From NCBI GenBank assembly GCA_015063545.1, contig SVTX01000006.1, positions 1 through 62,187 of the forward strand: 62,187 nt of DNA, given 5' to 3'. The stretch's first letter is position 1. Every line of letters begins with the position of its first letter. Positions 52,622 to 59,753 of the stretch are shown here, piece after piece. The stretch is from Oscillospiraceae bacterium (GTDB lineage: Bacteria > Bacillota > Clostridia > Oscillospirales > CAG-272). Both the position numbers and the translations under genes were made by a program. The notes below the pieces were generated by a model. That model searched no databases. It saw only the letters and a program-made list of their open reading frames with translations, and had not been told where the DNA came from.

Positions 52622-52924
52622 TAGAATATGCGCGTTATTTACAAATATTTAACAATTTAAAAAGTAAAAAATTTCCTTATTTTTTGTCGTATAAAATCTA
52701 ACGTTGTGTCGTACCAATGCAAATACAAATGTTCTATATTGTGCTAATTTGGCACTAATAATGAATAAAAAGTTTCCAAATTGAGAGAAAATTAATAAAA
52801 TAAATATAAAAAAAGAAAATCGTACACAAAATATGTCGTTATATTATTTGAAATTAACTACGACATAAAATTTAATGCTTAACAAATTGAAAAAAATGTC
52901 ATATTTAGGGCTGAAAAAAATAAA

Positions 52925-52962
52925 AAAACCGTTACACAGACATTGTATGCCGTGTAACGGAA
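52925..52962 (-). terminator. Terminator after the DUF3810 gene
   Basis: Stem CCGTTACAC / GTGTAACGG followed on the minus strand by a long T-run. Confidence 0.85.
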
Positions 52963-52984
52963 AAGTGTTATTATTTTTTTGTTT

Positions 52985-54187
52985 TTAATTTATGATGTTG
53001 TTGTTTTTTAAATATGCGACCGTAAGTCTGACGACCAGGTCATAGCTTATTTCTCCCTCTGTTCCTTGGATTTTAAGAAAGGTATCATTAACCGCAGAAG
53101 ATACTTTGCTTGCTCCGGAATCATAGTATTGCATAAAAAATTCACTGTATGCAATTTGTTCACGCAATACCCGAACATTGAGTTGTTTATCCGCTTCATA
53201 GAACAGCTTGGCATCGGTAGCACGTAGTGCTTTCGCAACATATTCGTACATATTAAGATAAGCGCTGTACAGAATATACGGATCCTCAGATTCCATACAT
53301 ACTAAAAACGCCATCATATTGGCTTCGTCCTCTCGCGCAATTCCTCTCTGATGTGCCATTTCATGGGCAGCCGTAAAGGGTGTGGAGTAGTCTGGAAAGT
53401 CTATGTTTATATTAGTTTCTCCTGTGAAGAAGGTGTATATGCCCAATGTGTGCATGTAAGACATGCCCTTACTCAGCATTACAGGCTTGAGCTTGCTGTC
53501 AAAAGTGGTGATAAAATCATTCTTTTGGCAAAATGCATCGTATGCTGTATTCAGCTTTTTGTTCATTTCCTCAAATGAATACGGCATTTTTGAAAGATCA
53601 TCTTCACCGTATTCGATTTCGGAGGAAAGAGTGTTCAGCTGATTTATAAGATATCTGGTGGTTTGATTCAGGTCGCTTTTGGTTATTTCTGTTTGTTCTA
53701 TGCCGAGTTTTTTATCAAGAGTGGGGGTTCTGTATCCGGTGGCAAAGGTCATAACAAATAAAGAAAATATCAAGGCAACTGCGGCGAATGGAACCGACAG
53801 TGCAGATATGACCATTTTCCACGTGTGGCTGCGTTGTTTGATTGCAAAAATAATATATACAACGGTTGCGGGAATAATCGAAATAATTATAAACTCTGCT
53901 AATGAAAATGGGAATATTCCCGTTATTTTTGCCAATATCATTCTAAAAAATGAGCTTATTCGGAAATTGAAAAAGTCTGCAAATTTTTCACTGAATATGG
54001 CTGAAACGTATATTATTAAACATACCCCCGCCAAGCAAAACATTATCTTGCAAAAAAGAGGGATTCGCTCGTGTTTTTTGGGTACCGCGCGCCAGAGTTT
54101 TTTTTCCTCGTCTGTCAGATAGGCGTAATCTTTGGCAGACAGGGATTCTATATAAACATCTTTTTCTTGTGTTTTTTGTTTTTTCAT
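52985..54187 (-). CDS. DUF3810-like membrane protein with HExxH zinc motif
   Basis: 400 residues. A ~45-residue charged N-terminus, three spans (IMFCLAGVCLIIYVSAIF, the FSLAEFIIISIIPATVVYII segment, VPFAAVALIFSLFVMTFA), then a ~250-residue extracellular domain. AAHEMAHQRGIAREDEAN is a gluzincin-type HExxH motif with a downstream Glu, as in DUF3810 proteins. Probable membrane metallopeptidase; substrate unknown. AAAGGA before the ATG. Confidence 0.82.
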   Translation of the reverse strand: MKKQKTQEKDVYIESLSAKDYAYLTDEEKKLWRAVPKKHERIPLFCKIMFCLAGVCLIIYVSAIFSEKFADFFNFRISSFFRMILAKITGIFPFSLAEFIIISIIPATVVYIIFAIKQRSHTWKMVISALSVPFAAVALIFSLFVMTFATGYRTPTLDKKLGIEQTEITKSDLNQTTRYLINQLNTLSSEIEYGEDDLSKMPYSFEEMNKKLNTAYDAFCQKNDFITTFDSKLKPVMLSKGMSYMHTLGIYTFFTGETNINIDFPDYSTPFTAAHEMAHQRGIAREDEANMMAFLVCMESEDPYILYSAYLNMYEYVAKALRATDAKLFYEADKQLNVRVLREQIAYSEFFMQYYDSGASKVSSAVNDTFLKIQGTEGEISYDLVVRLTVAYLKNNNIIN

Positions 54188-54197
54188 GCTTTTCCTT

Positions 54198-55130
54198 TCA
54201 TGTATTCAGATACAGAGAAATATCATTGCCTGTTATTGAGAAAAATGCGTTTCTTATATCGTCAGGAACATCTGCAACAACGTGTTTTGATTCATGGGAA
54301 AACGGAAGCGTAAAATAAATATTATATGCATGCAGGGCGTGTCTGGATATGTATTCGGACGGTTGTCCGTACAAGTCGTCTCCCAAAAGCGGATATCCGA
54401 TAGATTGAAAGTGAACGCGTATCTGATGCGTTCTGCCCGTTTCCGGGTATGCTCTGACAAGACTTATGCCATTTCCGCTATATAAAAGCTCCCAATCGGT
54501 TTTGGCAGCCATAGCACCGGGTTCATCCAAATTACACACAGTACGCATTATAACGCTATCCTGTTGACGTTTCATGGGGCTGTCTATGAACCCGTTCGTT
54601 TGCTTAAGCTCTCCACAGAGTATAGCAATATAGCTTTTTCTAACGTTATTATTTTTGCGCTCATTCGTAAAATGAGCAGCAGAAGCCATATTCTTCGCTA
54701 TAACAGTTATTCCGCTTGTGTTTTTATCGAGTCTTCCTACAGGTCGGAAAACAAGGGGGATGCCGCGTTCACGATAGATAAAAGCCAAAGCGTTGGCAAG
54801 AGTGTCATCGTGATGGTTGTGCGATGGATGGGTAGGCATAAAAGGGGGCTTGTTTATAACAAATATATTCTCATCCTCATAGATAATATCTATTGGAATA
54901 GGCATGGGGGATATATTGGTGTTGTCGGCATCGGAAGAATCGTCAATGTTTATGTGGAGCATATCATTGAATTTAAGTACGTATCTGACAGTAACGTGTG
55001 TGCCGTTTATTTCCAGTCCGTGAGGATCTTGTTTGAGCTTTGTAATACATGCGGAGGATATTTTTAGAGTAAATTTTAAATAAGACAACAGGGTTCTGCC
55101 TACGTATTGCTCGCTTATACGAATGTCCAT
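54198..55130 (-). CDS. RluA-family pseudouridine synthase
   Basis: 310 residues. An S4-like N-terminal segment is followed by the catalytic motif RPVGRLDKNTSG (Asp of RLD). The conserved RTHQIRVHFQSIGYPLLGD lies in the C-terminal half. It isomerises uridine in rRNA or tRNA. The ATG at 55130 has GGAGG five bases upstream, which rules out the ATG four codons before. It may be co-transcribed with the DUF3810 gene ten bases downstream. Confidence 0.93.
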   Translation of the reverse strand: MDIRISEQYVGRTLLSYLKFTLKISSACITKLKQDPHGLEINGTHVTVRYVLKFNDMLHINIDDSSDADNTNISPMPIPIDIIYEDENIFVINKPPFMPTHPSHNHHDDTLANALAFIYRERGIPLVFRPVGRLDKNTSGITVIAKNMASAAHFTNERKNNNVRKSYIAILCGELKQTNGFIDSPMKRQQDSVIMRTVCNLDEPGAMAAKTDWELLYSGNGISLVRAYPETGRTHQIRVHFQSIGYPLLGDDLYGQPSEYISRHALHAYNIYFTLPFSHESKHVVADVPDDIRNAFFSITGNDISLYLNT

Positions 55131-55282
55131 AAAGTCCTCCAATCAAGATATTACAATCATTATATCACACTTTTATAATATTTATAAGAATGTTTTGTTA
55201 ATATTTGAATTTACATCGGCGTAATAATCCTGAGAGCGCTTAAATATAATATATCAATGAAGCTGTTGGGAGGTACATATTT

Positions 55283-56605
55283 ATGAAAAAATTTTTAGGT
55301 GTGATGTTACCTATATTTGCCGTATGTGTATTGATGTGCTTGTTCTGTGTCGGCGCACACGCGGCGGAGATCGTGTCAAATGATAACGTGTCTGTAGTTT
55401 CTTACGGATTGCACGTTCTTGCAAATCAGACAGATATGAGGGTTGCGGGAATAAAGGGGCATATACTGAACTTTTCGGAGCAGAATTTCATGTGTGGCAT
55501 GAATCTTTCGGATATTGAAAGCATACAAATTACAGAAATTCCCGACCCCACTTTGGGAACGCTATATTACGGATCCGAAAAGGTACAGGCGGGGCAGAAA
55601 ATATCCGGAGACAATATAGCCAATATGACATTTTCCGCTGCAAGCGATCTGTCTTCGTGCGCGGTATTCAGCTTCCGTGTAAACGGAGGCGCGTATGAGA
55701 ATACGTGTAAGATATATATGTTAAGCTCTATGAACTCGTCACCTACAACCGATAATGCATCGTTTGCATCTTTAAATATAGAAACGCATAAAAATATAGG
55801 TGTATCCGGTGTGCTGTCGGGACATGATCCGGAGGGAGATGAATTGACTTTTGAAATAACAAAATATCCCGAAAAGGGAGTTGTCAAGATGACCGACAGA
55901 AATTACGGCACCTATACGTATATCCCTTCCAACGGATATTCCGGCAAGGATAGCTTTGAATATGTAGTTTACGATAAATACGGAAATTACAGCGCGTCCA
56001 AGGAGGTTTGTGTGTATGTAAGTGCGCCTTCTGTTTCGGTGGTTTATAGCGACTTGGCGGGCAGTGGTATTCATACTTATGCTATCTTTTTGACAGAGGA
56101 AGGAATAATGAATGGCGTTCAGGTAGGAGAGCATTACTATTTCAAGCCCGAAAGCGAGGTCAGTCGCGCGGAATTTGTTGTTACCGCTATGAACGCGATG
56201 GGAATAAAGGACGTTCCCACGGTATCTGATACGGGATTTGCGGATGATGCGGATATCAGACCTGAGATGAAGGGATATATTGCGCTTGCATACACTAAAG
56301 GATATATAAGCGGAATAAGAAAAGACGGCGAGATATATTTTTGCCCCGATGAGACTATCCTGCTTTCCGAGGCGGCTGTTATACTCAGCAATATAATAGG
56401 CTATTCCGAGCCCGTTATCAAACCCGTATTTGCCGATGCTGATAAAATACCCGCATGGTCGGAGCGAGCAGTTATATCCTTGCATGCACTTGGAGTGATA
56501 GAATGCGGAAGTGACAGTATAGAGGTTAGCAGAGAAGTTACCAGAGGCGAGATGGCTAAATTATTATCAAAGGCGATGGTTATTGCTAAAAATATAAAAA
56601 AATAA
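55283..56605 (+). CDS. SLH-domain surface protein with cadherin/Ig-like domain
   Basis: 440 residues: signal peptide, an unidentified N-terminal region, a cadherin-like domain (~175-250, DPEGDELTFEIT ... YTYIPSNGYSGKDSFEYVVYD) and three SLH units in the C-terminal ~190 residues (GIMNGVQVG ... SRAEFVV, KGYISGIRKDG, LGVIECGSD ... TRGEMAKLL). SLH domains attach proteins to pyruvylated cell-wall polymers. GGGAGGT precedes the ATG. Confidence 0.9.
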   Translation: MKKFLGVMLPIFAVCVLMCLFCVGAHAAEIVSNDNVSVVSYGLHVLANQTDMRVAGIKGHILNFSEQNFMCGMNLSDIESIQITEIPDPTLGTLYYGSEKVQAGQKISGDNIANMTFSAASDLSSCAVFSFRVNGGAYENTCKIYMLSSMNSSPTTDNASFASLNIETHKNIGVSGVLSGHDPEGDELTFEITKYPEKGVVKMTDRNYGTYTYIPSNGYSGKDSFEYVVYDKYGNYSASKEVCVYVSAPSVSVVYSDLAGSGIHTYAIFLTEEGIMNGVQVGEHYYFKPESEVSRAEFVVTAMNAMGIKDVPTVSDTGFADDADIRPEMKGYIALAYTKGYISGIRKDGEIYFCPDETILLSEAAVILSNIIGYSEPVIKPVFADADKIPAWSERAVISLHALGVIECGSDSIEVSREVTRGEMAKLLSKAMVIAKNIKK

Positions 56606-56610
56606 AAACA

Positions 56611-56660
56611 CAAAAAGCGCTTATATGTTCCAAAGAGGAATCTATAAGCGCTTCTTGGTT
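56611..56660. terminator. Two-way terminator
   Basis: Stem AAGCGCTTATA / TATAAGCGCTT with a 17-base loop, flanked by A-rich sequence, between converging genes. Confidence 0.75.
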
Positions 56661-56668
56661 TATACGGA

Positions 56669-57088
56669 TTAGTTCAAAGCACCCTTGATCTCTTCTACCC
56701 AAGCGAGGATATCAGCCTTTTCGGCGTCTGTTACCTTGGAATCGAAAAGTCCCATCTTGATGTGCTTTACGTTGTCGATTACGTTTGTGCCTGCTTCGCG
56801 GAGAAGTTCCTTTGTCTTTTCAACAGCAACATCGTCGCCGGCCGTAAGGATCGCTACGTTTGCAGCTCTTACCTTTGTAAGCTCTCTTACGAAAAGTCTG
56901 TAATCATCGGGAAGAGCTCCCTTGAGGTTGATGGCAAGGATAACGATTCTTTCCTTGTCACATGAGTATGCGGGGGGAATTCTGTCTACGGAATTTACAT
57001 TAAGGTCATATTCTGCCTTAATCATGTTTCCAATGGCGAGAAGCTTTTTCTTCTCGGGGTAGCAAAGTACTCTCATTTTGATTGCCAT
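56669..57088 (-). CDS. Unknown small cytoplasmic protein
   Basis: 139 residues, family not recognised with confidence. Alternating beta and alpha segments (MRVLCYPEKKKLLAIGNMI, ERIVILAINLKG, ANVAILTAGDD) suggest a Rossmann- or flavodoxin-like fold, but no clear FMN-binding loop was seen. It lacks Cys clusters and spans. A GGAGG site lies nine bases before the ATG. Confidence 0.75.
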   Translation of the reverse strand: MAIKMRVLCYPEKKKLLAIGNMIKAEYDLNVNSVDRIPPAYSCDKERIVILAINLKGALPDDYRLFVRELTKVRAANVAILTAGDDVAVEKTKELLREAGTNVIDNVKHIKMGLFDSKVTDAEKADILAWVEEIKGALN

Positions 57089-57169
57089 TTGTTTAATCCT
57101 CCAAAAGAAATTTTATTGATTTAATTATAATATGTTTGCCGTTAAGAATCAATGAGAATATGTAAACAT

Positions 57170-57904
57170 TTATCTGAATTGCTGCATATTAGCATCATAG
57201 ACGTCAGTTCTCATTATTCTGTACGAGATGTTTTGTGCATCGGAGAAAATATCCGTATTTTGTTTTATTGCAGTTACAAGATATTCGGGGTTCAAACTCT
57301 CGGTGTTTCCTGCGGCAAGAACGGCGTTTATTTCCAGCGTATTGCCGTCTGTGTTTGCTGCAATATCTTTAATGTAAGATTTGATATCTACTTCCTTTTC
57401 GCCGGACTTTGACCGTTTTGTCATCATGATGGGTGTAGATACGAAAAACAGCTTTGCTATTTGTGCCAGCGAGTTGTCCGGTAGGTGGTCCGACTTGATA
57501 GTAATGGAATATCGTGCGTAGCTTATTTCCAAGAATTTTCTGCTTGGTATATATGCCTCGAGCACGTACATTTCATCTGTGAGATTGGCATTGAGCTGAT
57601 CTTTTATTTCGTCGAGAGTGATCTCACGTTCTATTTTCAGATCGGCAAATTCGCACATGCTTTCTGTGCCGACAGACAAGGGAAGTCCGAATACAAGCTT
57701 GGCATGGGGGTTAAATCCCTTTGTATACCACATGGGAATGCCCGAACGCACGAGTATTCTGTGGAATGATCTTTGAAGATCAAGGTGAGATATAAACTGC
57801 AGATTGCCAACCTTGCAGAATTTTATTCTGACAGTAATGGGGGCATCAAGCATGGGACGTGAAAACTTGGAGTAGCAGCTCTTTACTTCTTCTTTGGACA
57901 GCAT
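57170..57904 (-). CDS. DUF2344 protein, radical SAM-associated (TIGR03936-like)
   Basis: 244 residues. IRIKFCKVGNLQFISHLDLQ-type N-terminal signature (FISHLDL), followed by KGFNPHAKLVFGLPLSVG. This family nearly always follows the B12-binding radical SAM gene, or is fused to it, as here with a 22-base overlap. Its strong ribosome site GGAGGTG is inside the upstream coding region. The function of the pair is unknown; an RNA- or tRNA-modification role has been guessed for similar pairs. Confidence 0.9.
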   Translation of the reverse strand: MLSKEEVKSCYSKFSRPMLDAPITVRIKFCKVGNLQFISHLDLQRSFHRILVRSGIPMWYTKGFNPHAKLVFGLPLSVGTESMCEFADLKIEREITLDEIKDQLNANLTDEMYVLEAYIPSRKFLEISYARYSITIKSDHLPDNSLAQIAKLFFVSTPIMMTKRSKSGEKEVDIKSYIKDIAANTDGNTLEINAVLAAGNTESLNPEYLVTAIKQNTDIFSDAQNISYRIMRTDVYDANMQQFR

Positions 57905-59739
57905 GTCTTTTCACCTCCAAGCTTATTTGCACCGCATCCCGAACAGTGTTCACGGCAGTTGGGTGTGGTAACCTCCTCATGTGCCTTCTTGGCCTCGCGG
58001 ATCAAAAATTCCTTTGTGACACCGCAGTCAATTATATCCCATGGCAGAATTTCATCATATGCCCATCTTCTGCTTGCGTAGAATGCGGGATCAATGCCGG
58101 CACGCTCAAACGCAGACATCCACATATCGTAGTCGAAAAATTCGCTCCAAGCGTCAAATTTTGCGCCGTCTCGGTAGGCAATTTCAATAGCATCCGCGAG
58201 ACGCCTGTCACCTCTTGCAAGAACCGCCTCTATAACACAGGTTTTTGCATCGTGGTGTTGATATCTTATTTTTTTATCCGTTACGCAGTCACCGATGAAT
58301 TTCTGCTTTTGCTCAAGAACTTCAAGAGAATCCTGAGGTTCCCATTGAAATGGGGTAAAGGGCTTGGGAATAAAGCATGAAACGCTGAAGGTTACCTGAG
58401 GAGCGCGACCTTTGTTTCTGTTTGGATTTGCATAATAAGCTTCTATAACTGTTTTTGCAAGCTCGGGAATACCCTTGAGGTCCTCTTCGGTCTCGGTGGG
58501 AAGACCTTGCATGAAGTAAAGCTTGACCTGTGTTTTTCCTGCAGTAAATGCAACGTTGACTGCGCGCAGAAGATCATCAAGCTGTACGTTTTTGTTTATA
58601 ACATCTCTTAATCTCTGCGTACCGGCCTCAGGGGCAAACGTAAGAGAGGATGAGCGTACCGAGGCAACCTTATCCATAAGCTCTTTTGTAAAGCTATCTA
58701 CTCGGAGTGAGGGCAAGGAAAAGCTTACCATGTTTTCATTTGTCCAATCCAAAAGCTTGTCCGTCAGCTCGGGAAGCCACGTGTAATCACTTATGGAAAG
58801 GGAGGACAGGGACATTTCCTCATATCCCGTATTTTCAAAAATACATTTTGCTTGTTCATTAAGCAGATCCGGAGACTTCTCTCTGACGGGACGGTAGATT
58901 ATACCTGCCTGACAGAAACGGCATCCCCTAATACATCCGCGAAATACCTCAAGCATGATTCTGTCGTGAACCACTTCTGTGTACGGCATAACTACCTTTT
59001 CAGGGAAGGGGGCTTTGTCCATATCCGTAATAATTCGCTTGGTTACCTTTGTCGGAATATCATCGTATATGGGAGAGTAGGATTTGATAGTGCCGTCGGT
59101 ATTATATTCGACTGTGTACAGAGAGGGAACATAAACACCGGGGATAGTTCTTGCTGCTTCATGAAGGAACTCTGACTTTGTGTATCTTCCTTCATCCTTC
59201 ATTTTAATGTAGAGACGAACTATCTCTACAAGCATTTCCTCGCCTTCGCCGATGTTGAATAAGTCGAAAAAGTCAGCTACAGGCTCGGGGTTATAGGCGC
59301 AAGGCCCTCCGCCGATAACCAAGGGGAACTCTTCTCCTCGGTCGGATGCTCTTAACGGAATATTTGCCAGATCCAACATGTTCAACACAGTGGTGTAGCA
59401 CATTTCATATTGAAGCGTAAATCCAAGAAAGTCAAACTCGGATATACTATCCTTGCTTTCATGAGCCCAGAGAGGTATGTTGTGCTCCTTCATTTTCTCT
59501 TGCATATCAATCCAAGGAGCATATACTCTTTCACACCATATATCTTTCTCATTGTTGAGGCAGTTATAAAGTATTCTTATGCCAAGATTAGACATACCGA
59601 TCTCATATGTATCGGGGAATGCAAAGGCAAATCTTGCTTTTATATTTGTTTTATCTTTGATTACCTGACCGTATTCGCCTCCCGAATATCGGCCGGGCTT
59701 TGATACTTGTTTGAGTATCTCGTTGAGTTGTTGATTCAT
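57883..59739 (-). CDS. B12-binding-type radical SAM protein (TIGR03960-like)
   Basis: 618 residues. A B12-binding-like N-terminal domain (AFPDTYEIGMSNLGIRILY ... GPCAYNPEPVADFFD) precedes the radical SAM core with the [4Fe-4S] cysteines in RGCIRGCRFCQAG. The C-terminal part ends with a Cys-rich tail (CREHCSGCGANKLGGEKTCC) that may bind another cluster. It follows the P-type-ATPase-like gene by 15 bases. Full length for the family. Confidence 0.93.
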   Translation of the reverse strand: MNQQLNEILKQVSKPGRYSGGEYGQVIKDKTNIKARFAFAFPDTYEIGMSNLGIRILYNCLNNEKDIWCERVYAPWIDMQEKMKEHNIPLWAHESKDSISEFDFLGFTLQYEMCYTTVLNMLDLANIPLRASDRGEEFPLVIGGGPCAYNPEPVADFFDLFNIGEGEEMLVEIVRLYIKMKDEGRYTKSEFLHEAARTIPGVYVPSLYTVEYNTDGTIKSYSPIYDDIPTKVTKRIITDMDKAPFPEKVVMPYTEVVHDRIMLEVFRGCIRGCRFCQAGIIYRPVREKSPDLLNEQAKCIFENTGYEEMSLSSLSISDYTWLPELTDKLLDWTNENMVSFSLPSLRVDSFTKELMDKVASVRSSSLTFAPEAGTQRLRDVINKNVQLDDLLRAVNVAFTAGKTQVKLYFMQGLPTETEEDLKGIPELAKTVIEAYYANPNRNKGRAPQVTFSVSCFIPKPFTPFQWEPQDSLEVLEQKQKFIGDCVTDKKIRYQHHDAKTCVIEAVLARGDRRLADAIEIAYRDGAKFDAWSEFFDYDMWMSAFERAGIDPAFYASRRWAYDEILPWDIIDCGVTKEFLIREAKKAHEEVTTPNCREHCSGCGANKLGGEKTCCPKKK

Positions 59740-59753
59740 AACGATTCCTTTAA

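Larger units (their letters stand above)
52424..52984. other. AT-rich 560-base intergenic region
   Basis: It holds the murA promoter and the terminator at 52925-52962. The rest (52622-52920) is extremely AT-rich with no open frame of note. The heptamer TGTCGTA or its reverse complement TACGACA occurs at 52685, 52707 and 52859, with a close variant at 52834, and could mark protein-binding sites. No RNA gene was recognised. Confidence 0.6.
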
